DNA from: Atrina japonica | Taxonomy: Eukaryota > Mollusca > Bivalvia > Pterioida > Pinnidae | Direction: 5' to 3' | DNA length: 64,000 bases | NCBI GenBank assembly: GCA_030159075.1 | Contig: BROG01000813.1 | Coordinates: 1-64,000 of the forward strand | Part shown: one piece after another, positions 44,670 to 57,706 of the stretch | Position numbering within the stretch: the stretch's first letter is position 1 | Layout of the letters: every line of letters begins with the position of its first letter | The notes under the pieces: model-generated | Told to the model about the DNA's origin: nothing | Seen by the model: only the letters and a program-made list of their open reading frames with translations | Database searches by the model: none | Translations under genes and position numbers: made by a program

Positions 44670-44915
44670 GGCTTTCAGTACTTTCAGTACCTTGATGTTA
44701 TTTACCTAGGGTATGGTTAATTTTCTAGGAATGGTACTTTCAGTACCTTGATGTTATTTACCTTGGGTATGGTTAGTTTTCTAGGAGCAGTATTTTTAGT
44801 ACTTTCAGTACCTTGATGTTATTTACCTAGGGTATGGTCAGTTTTCTAGGAACAGTACTTTCAGTACCTTGATGTTATTTACCTTGTGTATGGTTAGTTT
44901 TCTAGGACCATTTTT
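44670..44915. repeat. 56 bp tandem repeat, four units
   Basis: Unit TACTTTCAGTACCTTGATGT then TATTTACCTAGGGTATGGTTA and GTTTTCTAGGA. Spacings are 56, 65 and 56 bp; the long one contains an extra TATTTTTAG. Confidence 0.95.
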
Positions 44916-45164
44916 TTTATATTAGTTATCTCCCCTGTACTTGCGTAAGGGAGGACGATCAAGCTACTTCTCCAACAATGGGTAGTAATTCTGATATATT
45001 CCTGTCTCTGAAAAAAACATCCGAGTGAATTACTTCATTAAAGACCTGTATGTTCTCACTTCACCAACAGTTTAAGGTTGGCCCAGAAAATTTGTATCCC
45101 TAACAGTGAGGATGACATTAGCATGGAAAACATACCAAGTCCAGCAGTCCTAATTGTTCATTTT

Positions 45165-45670
45165 GTACAGCAATGTTTAATCACTAATACAACAGGCTCT
45201 ATCACAAAAAGCTCTACCACTAGGTGTTGCTAATTTGTTTCACCACTAATACAACAGGCTCTATCACAAAAAAGCTCTACCACTAGGTGTTGCTAATTTG
45301 TTTCACCACTAATATAACAGGCTCTATCACAAAAAAGCTCTACCACTAGGTGTTGCTAATTTGTTTCACCACTAATACAACAGCTAGCTCTATGACAAGA
45401 AGCTCTACCACTAGGTGTTGCTAATTTGTTTCACCACAAATACAACAGGCTCTATGACAAAAAGCTCTACTGCTAGGTGTTACTAATTTATTTTACCACA
45501 ACACCAGACTGATGACAGAAAGTTCTACTGCTAGGTGTTACTAATTTATTTTACCACAACACCAGACTGATGACAGAAAGCTCTACTGCTAGGTGTTACT
45601 AATTTATTTTACCACAACACCAGACTGATGACAGAAAGCTCTACTGCTAGGTGTTGATATTTTTTCTCAC
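45165..45670. repeat. 58-63 bp tandem repeat, about eight units
   Basis: Unit GCTCTACCACTAGGTGTTGC then TAATTTGTTTCACCACTAATA and CAACAGGCTCTATCACAAAAA. The left units are 63 bp. The right units are about 58 bp with a CACCAGACTGATGACAGAAAG end, so two sub-families meet in one array. Confidence 0.95.
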
Positions 45671-45893
45671 CACAAAACCAGAGCAAAGCTCATGGCATAA
45701 AAATAATTAAGTTGAACCAATATGACAAAATGTTAAAATAATTCTGATAAAAAGCATGCTACCACTGTAAAGAATTGCAACATACAAATTTATCACAAAA
45801 TGATATATGGAATTGCAAAGGATTTATATTTCATTTGACTGTAATCAAGATCAAAATGTTGTCTACATATTCCTTTCTGATGATATATATATA

Positions 45894-46926
45894 TACAGTA
45901 GAACTTCGATGAGTCGAAGTTCAAGGAACCGTCTAAAAAAGTTCGAAACATCGGGACTTCGACTCATGAATGGTGATCGAGAAATCTAAAATCTACTCCA
46001 TGATGACATGCCACACAAAAAATCTATTGTACGTGACTGTGTAACTGTATAGGTGCTGGGATCATGACTTAGAATCGAATCCACTAAAATCATTTACGGC
46101 TTATTTAATGTAGATACAGTGTATTTATTTTATACTTAGAGAATAAATCCAAACATTCTGCAGAAAAATCGTAATCCAAGCGCCTATATGAGAAACACAA
46201 CGTTGACTCAGAGTTAAGAAAAAAAACCCAGAAGTTAAAATATTTTGTCACCAATTTAATTATCAACACAAAACGAAAGTCAATAGATGTATCATGCAGC
46301 ACTAGTCATTACACATTAAAATAAATTTTTTTCACATCAAATTGCCGATACCGTTCATTTCATGCTGTTTTTTTCTTTACAAGTGACACTTTGAGTTTGA
46401 GTAGAAAATGTTTACTGTATATTATCGGGTCATTTCGTTTTGTTTTTACAAATCGGAAACTTATCATGACCCAAGCTACGAGATGGTAAACAACCAACAC
46501 AACCGCCGGTAATTTGCATATTTGAGTCTGACACAGTCGCAAACAATCATTAATCAATTAGCGTCTGCTTATTACTTTTAATTACTTAAATCATGTTGTT
46601 ATTTTTATCCTGTCCTGGGTGTTTATCAATAAACACGTGTCCATTGTTCAACGTAGTCGGATAGGTGTGAAAATCGCCACGGGTAATTTACATCTTGTAT
46701 ACAGGTAAACTTCGACTTCGATTCATTTGTATGAATTTTCGATGTTTTTACAGCGATGGGACTGCCAGTTTTGTTCGACACACCGAGAAATTCGACTCAT
46801 GAAAGTTCGATTTATAAATTGTTTTTTAGTAAGGATATATAATGAAATGAATCGGGACTTTGTAAAAAGTTCGAAACAACGAGAAATTCAACTCATTGAA
46901 GTTCGACTCATCGAAGTTCTACTGTA
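45894..46926. mobile_element. Pogo/Tigger-like non-autonomous DNA transposon, 1033 bp
   Basis: The ends TACAGTAGAACTTCGATGAG and, in reverse complement, TACAGTAGAACTTCGATGAG continue to match for about 25 bp with one mismatch (GTCGAAG against GTCGAAC). Both ends lie in TA runs, as expected for TA target duplication by Tc1/mariner-pogo transposases. Sub-terminal copies of TTCGAC, TCGAAA and GACTCAT recur inside each end. The inside has no transposase; open frames on the minus strand (65 codons each) show no motif. It probably descends from a longer element by internal deletion. Confidence 0.88.
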
Positions 46927-47671
46927 TATATATACATGTACATGTATATATATATTGGCTACTACATTGTGTGGTACTTGCCCACACTTTGGAGATAAAC
47001 ATTAGTAGCAAATTATGCCATCTGCAGTAAGTACCATGTGATTTCTAACAATTTGGTTGAACATGTCTTATTTCTTTATGTAACTGAAAAAGTCACCTAC
47101 ATGTATCATTTGTAACTGTTAAGCATTGATATATACAAGAAAACTGAAACTGATTACCTTGTCAATTTTTTTTTCAGCTCCTTATATGGAAAATGTTTCT
47201 CTTACACTGACAGTTTATAATCAAGAATGAAAAAACATAAGACATAAAACATACAGGTGGAGAAAGTACAGGCAAAAAACCAATCAAAATGATTATTGTA
47301 ATTTTTATATATCTACAATTACAGATATTGTGAATTTTCTTTTTAAGTTTGTAACACAATTTTGCATTACAGCTAAGAAAGGAAATTAAATCTATTTTCA
47401 ATCTCTGCTTAATCAGTTTCACTTTAAATCAGTTTGATTGACAGCAAAATATATGAATTATATATTTTACACTTTAAAGAAGACATAATAAAAAGATTAA
47501 ATATTGAAGGTGGGTTTCCTTAATCAATCCAAATATCTTAAATGGAAATGATGAAAAATCTGGTAGGTAGAATCCACATCATTGAATAACATATTGGTTT
47601 TTGCTTTTATTTTGAAGTTTGAGAACTGTATTGTAACCCATGACAACAGTGTAAATAATTCTCTCTATTGA
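46927..47671. other. Unassigned AT-rich stretch
   Basis: No gene recognised. GTAACCCATGACAACAGTGT at about 47634 recurs at 48114, on both sides of the GA microsatellite. Confidence 0.5.
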
Positions 47672-47825
<154 letters not shown>

Positions 47826-48299
47826 GCCATGGAGAAGCACAGTAACATGATACTGTGATTGATTTTTCTCAGCAGTGCTACAGTAATCCTTACTGACAAT
47901 GACGAAAATAAATCCATTAACAATGATGGATGGCTATTCATACCTCATTACAACATGTTTATATCTTTCTTGCTAATCCGTCTTCAGGTTATTAACGCGA
48001 TTTCAATCAAAAGATTTAATTGACAACTAACAGAGGTCTACAGGAGTATAGGACTAAATGTATATGTTTCTATTGATTGGAAAAATCAATTTATATAGGC
48101 TCTTTGTAAACTGTAACCCATGACAACAGTGTAAACAACTAATGACTACCCTGAAAAATAAAAATGATAAGAATGGGATAGTTACTAAAGGTGCTACCCC
48201 TTTATCACTGTTAGAAGTTTTGATACAATTTTAAAATTACTACAGAGACCACCAACAACATCTTTGTCTATTCCACTAGGTGAAATTTACAGTACAGCT

Positions 48300-49445
48300 T
48301 TCACTCTTTCTTAAATCTACCATTAACTATCACTAAATCTACCTTTGACTATCACTAGATCTACCTGACTATAACTAAATCTATCCTTAAGTGTCACTAA
48401 ATCTTTCTTTGACTATCACACAATCTACCCTTGACTATAACTAGATCTACCTGACTATAACTAAATCTATCCTTAACTGTCACTAAATCTTTCTTTGACT
48501 ATCACTAAATCTACCCTTGACTATAACTAGATCTACCTGACTATAACTAAATCTATCCTTAACTGTCACTAAATCTTTCTTTGACTATCACTAAATCTAC
48601 CCTTGACTATAACTAGATCTACCTGACTATAACTAAATCTATCCTTAACTGTCACTAAATCTTTCTTTGACTATCACTAAATCTACCCTTGACTATAACT
48701 AGATCTAACTGACTATAACTAAATCTACCCTTAACTGTCGCTAAATCTACATGACTATAACAAAATCTACCATTAACTATCACTAAATCTACCCTTGACT
48801 GTCACTTTATCTACATGACTATAACTAAATCTACCATTGACTATCACTAGATCTACCTGACTATAACTTAAGCTACCCTTGAATATAAGTAGATCTACCC
48901 TAGACTATCACTAGATCTACCTGACTGTAACTAAACCTACCCTTGACTATAACTAAATCTACCCTTGGCTGTCACTAGATCTACCCTTGACTATCACTCA
49001 ATATACCCTAGACTATCACTAGATCGACCTAACTATAACTAAATCTACCCTTAACTATCACTAGATCTACTTTTGACTATCACTAGATCTACCTCACTAT
49101 AACTAAATCTTCACTAGATCTACCCTTGACTTACTAGATTTACCTGACTAAAACTAAATTGATCTACCTTTGACTATGGCTAGATCTACCTGACTATAAC
49201 TAGATCTACCCTTAACTATCACTAGGTCTACCCTTGACTGTCACTTTATCTACATGACTACATGTATAACTAAATCTACATTTGACTATGACTAGATTTA
49301 CCTGACTATAACTAGATCTACCTAGCTATAAGTAAATCTACCCTTGGCTATCATCAGATAGACATGTAACTAAATCTACCCTTAAATATCACTAAATCTA
49401 CCCTTGACTATCACTAGATCTACCTGACTATAACTAAATCTACCC
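48300..49445. repeat. CTAGATCTACC satellite with an 86 bp higher-order unit
   Basis: Basic elements of 15-22 bp (CTATCACTAGATCTACC, CTATAACTAAATCTACCCTT) repeat throughout. From about 48345 to 48720 they are organised in a roughly 86 bp super-unit present four times almost unchanged. The rest is irregular. Confidence 0.95.
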
Positions 49446-50929
49446 CTGAGTCCCAGTCACCAGATATATCTATATCATTATGTCTATCTTTGCTTATCAC
49501 AGAAACTGACTAAAACTTAGAAATCTAGAACCAGTACCAAAAACTCAGTAGTACATGTAATATAAACTAACCACACCGAGCCTTTTTTATTATCCTGGTT
49601 GTCTATATTAATAAACTTTGATAAATATAATCAAATTAAATAAATATATTATGGTATATAGATAAATATAATTATATTACCTCAACTCAGATATAGTACC
49701 AAATGTCAAAGTTCTAAATGAATCCATGGGAAACTGAAACATTTTCTCTGGGTGCTTCATTATATAAGCCAGATAGTATTAATTATATAGTGCGTCAACA
49801 GATGTAATGCTGTTACTGCCATTGATGAAAACACTTACGCATGAAATAGAATTTTGAAAAGAAAATGAAAGAATGACTGCTGGATGAATCTCAGCAATAA
49901 TGTGATTTTTACGTTTGGTTCTGTAAACAGATTTTTTTTTATGTTTCATTATTTCTAAATGGTTCTTGTTATTTGGTCTTTAGTGGGAGTAAAACAAATT
50001 CTTAGTGCGTAAAAGTAATTTAGAAGTTGAAAACATCCAGCCCTATATATATATGTCTAATGGAAGGCGTAGAAATTGACGATCCTGGTTAATCTGTTAT
50101 TGGATAATCAAAGTTATCGTCTAACATGGACAGCTTCTACTGTTTTGCTCCTCAGAGATGAAAAAATCATTTCCATTTAAATTCTGAATACCATATTGTA
50201 AACTGAGTAAAATTTGTATTTTGAATGTAAAAATTCCAGTTGACAGGAAAAACAATAACCTGTGGGATTATGACAAAGGAAATAATCAGAATATCAATTT
50301 CATGGCTTGCATTATGAAGCACTGTTCCGAGAATTTATTTGACAATAACTACAGCTCAGCGGTCTCAAGTTGGTATTTATCGGATGTGTTTGTTTTGGAT
50401 ATTCCAATTCCGTGATGGCGTCACTTCTTATAGAGTCAATGACTCATAAGCTTGACGTATTATTGCATCACAGTGGTGATAAAATACTATAAAACCACTT
50501 TGAAAATTAAATGAACCATAATTTTGCAACTTGAGGTAAATGAAATTATGTAATGTATACCTGGACATTTTTGCTCCTGTTTAATTTCTGCCCTTTTCAC
50601 CCTTAGTTGACAGTGCAAATAAAAAACGAAGGCAAATTTTTCAAGCTAAATAACTGAAACATGGGCATTTATGTCATCTTTGAGACTACGGTGTCTTAGA
50701 GACGCATTTCAGACCGAGTGAATATTTTTTCTGACGTAAAAGGCCGAAAACAACCAGGCAAATATTTCTGGGTATACAGTTACAGAAAATTAATGTATGT
50801 AAACAAACAGACAACAACAACATTATTAAAAAGAAAAGAAATCTAACAACAACAATAAGTAAAATGGAAGAAGTACCAATCAATAATCAAAACTCAAGTC
50901 CATTATAACACGACGAATTAGATGTGCAA
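49446..50929. other. Unassigned AT-rich stretch
   Basis: No gene, RNA or repeat recognised. The 64-codon frame at 50221-50415 has no known motif. Confidence 0.5.
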
Positions 50930-51165
50930 ATGGTCTCAACATCAAGAACAATTACGAATCCCAAACGGGATAAGACCAGGTGTCCGGAAGGAGTCAGCGT
51001 CTTCTGCTGGCATGCCACACCCGTCGCAAATGTTCCATGGAAACCTATCTAGTTCGATGAATGGGTCAAATTCGGTAAAAAGGTCAAGTTTGGTGATGAG
51101 GTCAAGTTCGGTGAAAAGCATGATTGGTGAAACAGAGTCACTGTCTGTGGCCGTGATCCAGAATA
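50930..51165 (-). mobile_element. Second copy of the RT-associated 3' repeat (see 18060-18490)
   Basis: AAGACCAGGTGTCCGGAAGG, AGTCAGCGTC and GGCATGCCACACC are the reverse complement of 18390-18460, and the similarity continues through CTAGTTCGATGAA. It also holds three tandem-like GGTCAARTTYGGT motifs (about 51063-51115). A plus-strand frame of 83 codons runs through it and is probably incidental. Confidence 0.7.
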
Positions 51166-52242
51166 CTATCTAATATCTCTGAGAGGGGGACTTCATAAAA
51201 TGGGATATAGTACAAAAAATAGTTGGTTGCGAAGGCAGACCATATAGCTAGCCTGTTTTATGCTTGTTATAATTTGGGTCAAAATTAAGTCACAGCAACC
51301 AGTATCCGCCTGCATTGTTGTGGAATGACCCTAGACAATGCACATGTGAAGTTTCATGGCTGAAGCTGCAGTACTTTGCCCTCATTGGACTGAAACAAAA
51401 AGCTTAACACAGAAAATGGACGACATTAACACTGCCGATGCAGAAGCAGCGACAGCAATAGCTCTTCTGTTCTTCGAACAGGCGAGCTAAAAATGACTGA
51501 TTTCACATTTTTAACTTTCGATTAGACCTATACCTAACACCATAAAATATGTTTTATAGGTTATCTTCAATGAATTTATAAATAATTTCCTGTGATAAAC
51601 AAGGGCTAGATTGTAACCTCTTGATTCCAATGATATCATGTACTACAAGTATATCGCTACTGTGTGGACTTCATTATTGTACATTTAATTTTCTCACAAT
51701 ATTGATTCAGAAATAAAGGAAGAACAATAACTGTAAGCACCTTAGATTCATTTTTCACCCTAATTCCGTACTTTTAATTCGCATCTAATCAAATGCGTAT
51801 TATACTTATCATAATGTGTTATAAATAATATATATCCTGTTGTGTATTGTTCCAGACAATAGAACTATCTGTAACTGATATTTTTCAATACTGCGCAGTA
51901 ACGATGTCGATACATCAATTTCATGGTCAATATGTAGAATAACAAGGATGCTATTTTGATTATTAAGGGACTAGTGTCATCTACTAATTAGTAATGCAGC
52001 TAATAAAGAAATGAATATTTCTTATTTGTTTCCTTTGGGGAAAATGGATGTCAAAATATGGGTCAATTATTGACCGCATGGACAGTAATTCTGAAGTAAT
52101 TCGGACATTTACGTAGTTACAGAAGTGAACTCGGTGCAACAGATTAGGCCTACTGTACATGTATACACTATCTTTCTTTTCATTTTGTCACAAATGCAGA
52201 AAATCGCAGAAATTCCCCCAAAATGATTTAAAAAGTATAAAA
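51166..52242. other. Unassigned stretch before the 38 bp satellite
   Basis: No gene or repeat recognised. Confidence 0.5.
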
Positions 52243-54967
52243 AGTCAGTTGCACATTAGTATTGTACAATGTCTACTTGTAGTCAGTTGAACATTAGTAT
52301 TGTACAGTGTCTACTTGTAGTCAGTTGCACATTAGTATTGTACAGTGTCTACTTGTAGTCAGTTGAACATTGATATTGTACAGTGTCTACTTATAGTCAG
52401 TTGAACATTAGTATTGTACAATGTCTACTTGTAGTCAGTTGCACATTAGTATTGTACAATGTCTACTTGTAGTCAGCTGCACATTAGTATTGTACAATGT
52501 CTACTTGTAGTCAGTTGAACATTAGTATTGTACAGTGTCTACTTGTAGTCAGTTGCACATTAGTATTGTACAATGTCTACTTGTAGTCAGTTGAACATTA
52601 GTATTGTACAATGTCTACTTGTAGTCAGTTGAACATTAGTATTGTACAATGTCTACTTGTAGTCAGTTGCACATTAGTATTGTACAATGTCTACTTGTAG
52701 TCAGTTGCACATTGATATTGTACAATGTCTACTTGTTGTTAGGTGAACATTAGTATTGTACAATGTCTGATATTGTACAATGTCTACTTGTTGTTAGGTG
52801 AACATTAGTATTGTACAATGTCTACTTGTAGTCAGTTGAACATTAGTATTGTACAGTGTCTACTTGTAGTCAGTTGAACATTAGTATTGTACAATGTCTA
52901 CTTGTAGTCAGTTGCACATAGTCAGTCAGTTGAACATTAGTATTGTACAGTGTCTACTTGTAGTCAGTTGAACATTAGTATTGTACAATGTCTACTTGTA
53001 GTCAGTTGCACATTAGTATTGTACAATGTCTACTTGTAGTCAGTTGCACATTAGTATTGTACAATGTCTACTTGTAGTCAGTTGAACATTAGTATTGTAC
53101 AATGTCTACTTGTAGTCAGTTGCACATTAGTATTGTACAATGTCTACTTGTAGTCAGTTGAACATTAGTATTGTACAGTGTCTACTTGTAGTCAGTTGAA
53201 CATTAGTATTGTACAATGTCTACTTGTAGTCAGTTGAACATTAGTATTGTACAATGTCTACTTGTAGTCAGTTGAACATTAGTATTGTACAATGTCTACT
53301 TGTAGTCAGTTGCACATTAGTATTGTACAGTGTCTACTTGTAGTCAGTTGCACATTAGTATTGTACAATGTCTACTTGTAGTCAGTTGCAACATTAGTAT
53401 TGTACAATGTCTACTTGTAGTCAGTTTGAACATTAGTATTGTACAATGTCTACTTGTAGTCAGTTGAACATTAGTATTGTACAATGTCTACTTGTAGTCA
53501 GTTGCACATTAGTATTGTACAGTGTCTACTTGTAGTCAGTTGCACATTAGTATTGTACAATGTCTACTTGTAGTCAGTTGAACATTAGTATTGTACAGTG
53601 TCTACTTGTAGTCAGTTACACATTAGTATTGTACAGTGTCTACTTGTAGTCAGTTGAACATTAGTATTGTACAGTGTCTACTTGTAGTCAGTTGCACATT
53701 AGTATTGTACAATGTCTACTTGTAGTCCGTTGCACATTAGTATTGTACAATGTCTACTTGTTGTTAGGTGAACATTAGTATTGTACAATGTCTACTTGTA
53801 GTCAGTTGAACATTAGTATTGTACAATGTCTACTTGTAGTCAGTTGCACATTAGTATTGTACAATGTCTACTTGTAGTCAGTTGCACATTAGTATTGTAC
53901 AATGTCTACTTGTAGTCAGTTGAACATTAGTATTGTACAATGTCTACTTGTAGTCAGTTGAACATTAGTATTGTACAATGTCTACTTGTAGTCAGTTGCA
54001 CATTAGTATTGTACAATGTCTACTTGTAGTCAGTTGCACATTAGTATTGTACAATGTCTACTTGTAGTCAGTTGCACATTAGTATTGTACAATGTCTACT
54101 TGTAGTCAGTTGAACATTAGTATTGTACAATGTCTACTTGTAGTCAGTTGAACATTGATATTGTACAGTGTCTACTTGTAGTCAGTTGAACATTAGTATA
54201 CAATGTACTTGTAGTCAGTTGAACATTAGTATTGTACAATGTCTACTTGTAGTCAGTTGAACATTGATATTGTACAATGTCTACTTGTTGTTAGGTGAAC
54301 ATTAGTATTGTACAATGTCTACTTGTAGTCAGTTGAACATTAGTATTGTACAATGTCTACTTGTAGTCAGTTGAACATTAGTATTGTACAATGTCTACTT
54401 GTAGTCAGTTGAACATTAGTATTGTACAATGTCTACTTGTAGTCAGTTGAACATTAGTATTGTACAGTGTCTACTTGTAGTCAGTTGAACATTAGTATTT
54501 TACAATGTCTACTTGTAGTCAGTTGAACATTAGTATTGTACAGTGTCTACTTGTAGTCAGTTGAACATTAGTATTGTACAGTGTCTACTTGTCGTCAGTT
54601 GAACATTAGTATTGTACAATGTCTACTTGTAGTCAGTTGAACATTAGTATTGTACAGTGTCTACTTGTAGTCAGTTGAACATTAGTATTGTACAGTGTCT
54701 ACTTGTAGTCAGTTGAACATTAGTATTGTACAATGTCTACTTGTAGTCAGTTGAACATTAGTATTGTACAGTGTCTACTTGTAGTCAGTTGAACATTAGT
54801 ATTGTACAATGTCTACTTGTAGTCAGTTGAACATTAGTATTGTACAATGTCTACTTGTAGTCAGTTGAATATTAGTATTGTACAGTGTCTACTTGTAGTT
54901 AGTTGAACATTAGTATTGTACAATGTCTACTTGTAGTCAGTTGAACATTAGTATTGTACAATGTCTA
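52243..54967. repeat. 38 bp satellite array, about 72 units
   Basis: Unit AGTCAGTTGAACATTAGTAT then TGTACAATGTCTACTTGT, very homogeneous. Diagnostic variants are GAACATT/GCACATT, TACAATG/TACAGTG and a TTGTTAGGTGAAC unit at about 52733, 52789, 53763 and 54289. Units from about 54100 to the end are almost all of the GAAC type while the left part mixes both, so amplification proceeded in blocks. Confidence 0.98.
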
Positions 54968-54984
54968 TACTTGCAGAGTCATTG

Positions 54985-55155
54985 TATGTTAGTCTTATCT
55001 GTAAGTCTTCTCTGTAAGTCTCATCTGTAGGTCTTATCTGTAAGTCTCATCTGTAAGTCTCATCTGTAAGTCTTCTCTGTAAGTCTTCCCTGTAAGTCTT
55101 CTCTGTAAATCTCATCTGTAAGCCTTATCTGTAAGTTTCATCTGTAAGTGTTGTT
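54985..55155. repeat. 13 bp repeat GTAAGTCTCATCT, about 12 units
   Basis: Directly follows the 38 bp array. Units vary between GTAAGTCTCATCT and GTAAGTCTTCTCT. Confidence 0.9.
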
Positions 55156-55234
55156 AATTTATTTCCTGTCAAGTGCTTGGGTAGAGGTAGAGCATCTCAT
55201 TAGTTTGAATTTTATAAACCATAGTAATATTTGA

Positions 55235-55450
55235 CAGCTATTTGTGGGCTGGAGTAAACAAATGGTTAAAACATTCAGCTTTAAAGCCATGGTCAGAGAG
55301 GGTTTGATACCTGATTGACCCTAAGATGTTTTGGAGAAATGTCTGTTAGTTGACTTGAATGTCACTTTTTTGAGGGGGTACATTGGAACCCGGATGCCAT
55401 GAGATCACTATACATGGTTCATTGTGGTGCCAAACACCCAAAAACTAAAC
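55235..55450 (+). mobile_element. Degenerate SINE, family B
   Basis: A head-like GTGGGCTGGAGTAAACAAAT, then GGTTAAAAC, precedes GGGTTTGATACC, a B-box match. The body CCTAAGATGTTTTGGAGAAA, TGTC and GGGGGTACATTGGAACCCGG follow the order of the SINE at 32706-32985. Divergence is high, so this is an old copy. Confidence 0.6.
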
Positions 55451-56195
55451 AAAATAGAATGACTTAAGAGTGTTTGTTCCAAATTATTAATTTACAGAAA
55501 ATAAGAACGCCTAGATTTATTGCCATGGAGACATAATATACTATATTATTCTAGATACATTGTACCACTAAGATAGTCCTTGATGTATAACACTGAATCC
55601 CTGGCCATTATGATAAGGCCATCTGTCTTAGTGGGTAGCTAATTACATACAAAACACACACTATAATTTACTGTCCAACACTCACGTAGAATATACATCT
55701 ACACACACCTCTCTGGTCTCCGTATTTGATATCTGACGCAGTTCCTAATACATACATAATGTAAACAGGAAGAGAATAGAGAAGGATTGTTTGGTGATAA
55801 TTCTATCGTAAACAAATCTAATTTGAGGTGAAAAGTCATCATTGGATTGACTTATTCTATTTACACATTATTAAAGCTGTAAGAAAACTGATATGTTTTA
55901 TTAATTGCATATATTTTTATTAACAACTCAAAATTTGTTTTCGTTTTTTTTTTATAAATCAAATGATTTATTATGGTGTGCTAAGTCATTCTGCGATCAG
56001 GGATACAGATCTCAAGATATCAATTACATTAGCAACAGTGATCACATGATCAATTGGAGAAACAATAACAGCGGCCTTTACAAACAGTCAGCTGTTTAAA
56101 GAAGGCAACATGAAAGAACAATTTTAGATTTGGTAGTACAGGAGGTATGTCTATTTCCTTTGCCGTTGCAATCAATTTCTTCAAATGTGCAATGT
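55451..56195. other. Unassigned stretch
   Basis: No gene or repeat recognised. Confidence 0.5.
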
Positions 56196-56199
56196 CTTG

Positions 56200-56265
56200 G
56201 GCCACCACCCCATCTGCCACTGAAATGTGGTCTCTCAAGATGGGTAATCTTTCAAAACTATAGGG
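56200..56265. mobile_element. Fragment of the 36090-36273 MITE family
   Basis: ACCCCATCTGCCACTGAAAT then GTGGTCTCTCAAGATGGGTAAT matches the left half of the element at 36090-36273, without its ends. Confidence 0.65.
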
Positions 56266-56488
56266 TGTTAAATAAGAATTCAAAACACAATTGTCCAGGG
56301 GGCAACCCATTTGAGAAATTTAGTTGTCCCCAACTGAATTATTTTTGTCCCCCCCCCCAAAAAAAAAGAAGGAAAATTGATAAAATCAATAAATAAAATT
56401 ATAATTAATAAACTGGTATATTTAATCTATTGTAAACAAAGTTTACACCTCATTACATTTCTATGGTCACATGATACTGAGTGTACTG

Positions 56489-57435
56489 AGGTACAAAAAA
56501 AACTTGTAGTAATGCTAAAGATTGTGTTCAATATCATGTTGTTCATTGTTTGTCATTTTTCAAAGGTGTAATTCATTACCAAGATTATCAACGGGTCAAT
56601 GACTCACTTTAACGATAATCGAGTTGACCAAGTTGACTAATGTTTGGGGCAGATTGTAGAGACCAATTTACATTTACATCAGAATAGATGGTCAGGGAGT
56701 TAAAGGTTTTGTGTATGGCCAAACACCAATAAATACCACCAAGTACAGTAAACCTAGTCCACTAAATACCTCCCAATAGAATAAACCTAGCCCACTAAAT
56801 ACCACCCAGTAGAGTAAATCTAGCCCACCACTAAATATGACCCAACAGAGTAAACCTAGCCCACTAAATACCACAAACAGAGTAAACATAGCCCACTAAA
56901 AACCACAAAATAGAGTAAACCTTGCCCACTAAATTCCACCCAATAGACTAAATCTTGCCCACTTAATACCACCCAGTATAGTAAACCTAGCCCACTAAAT
57001 GCCACCAAATACAATAAACCTAGTCCATTAAATACCAAATACAGTAAACTTAATCCCACTAAATACCTCCCATTAGAGTAAACCTAGCCCACAAAATATG
57101 TCCCATTAGAGTAAACCTAGCCCATTAAATACCATTCAATAGAGTAAACTTAATCCAACTTAATACCTCCTAATACAGTAACCTCAAGTCCACTGACTGG
57201 TTTATCTTCAGAACTGTCAAATACACATATAAGATCATAGCTTTTATTACCGGAAACTCATCCTGTAGATATATATTTTTTTACAGGATTTAGTCAATGT
57301 CACACCTCAAAATGAATGATAAGATAATTACTAGTACAAAAAGGTGTTACGTCCTGTGACGATCAATGTTGTAAATTATTATTTGTTTCGTTTTTCTTTT
57401 ATCAGTAACAGATATTCATGTGTAGGCATCAACTT
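56489..57435 (+). repeat. Duplicated locus, copy A (short array)
   Basis: Left flank (AGATTGTGTTCAATATCATG through GAATAGATGGTCAGGGAGTT), tandem array 56735-57180 and right flank (CCACTGACTGGTTTATCTTC through ATCAGTAACAGATATTCAT) all recur in the same order in copy B at 57850-63080. The array here has about 13 units of the 33 bp type, some reading CCACCAAATACAGTAAACC and others CCACCCAATAGAGTAAACC. Confidence 0.92.
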
Positions 57436-57502
57436 GACAAAACAACTTGTCTGGCAGACAAGTACATTTTTAAAATCAACTACTCCAACCAATTCTGACC
57501 CT

Positions 57503-57706
57503 GTGTCATATGATATTTTGACCCCTGTAATAGAATGACCCCAGAATCATTTTATTACAGCGAACTGCCACAACAAAGAGACTCCCACTTGCAATATTTT
57601 TACTTCCCTCAGTGCAATAAATTGACACCCCCCCCACCTTGTGATAAAATGCAATAAAGTGACCCTGGGATCATTCTTACTTGGGGGTCAAAATATCATA
57701 TGACAC
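57503..57706. mobile_element. 204 bp MITE with perfect 23 bp ends GTGTCATATGATATTTTGAC...
   Basis: The 23 bp at 57503-57525 recur exactly in reverse complement at 57684-57706. Inside, AGAATGACCCCAGAATCATT and AGTGACCCTGGGATCATTCT pair again, so the element folds nearly end to end. It separates copies A and B of the duplicated locus and is absent from the matching place after copy B. Confidence 0.9.

Noticed and set aside
50221..50415. 64-codon plus-strand frame as an upstream RGS exon or a gene
   Set aside because: It is on the opposite strand to the RGS gene, and no splice signals or family motifs were found.
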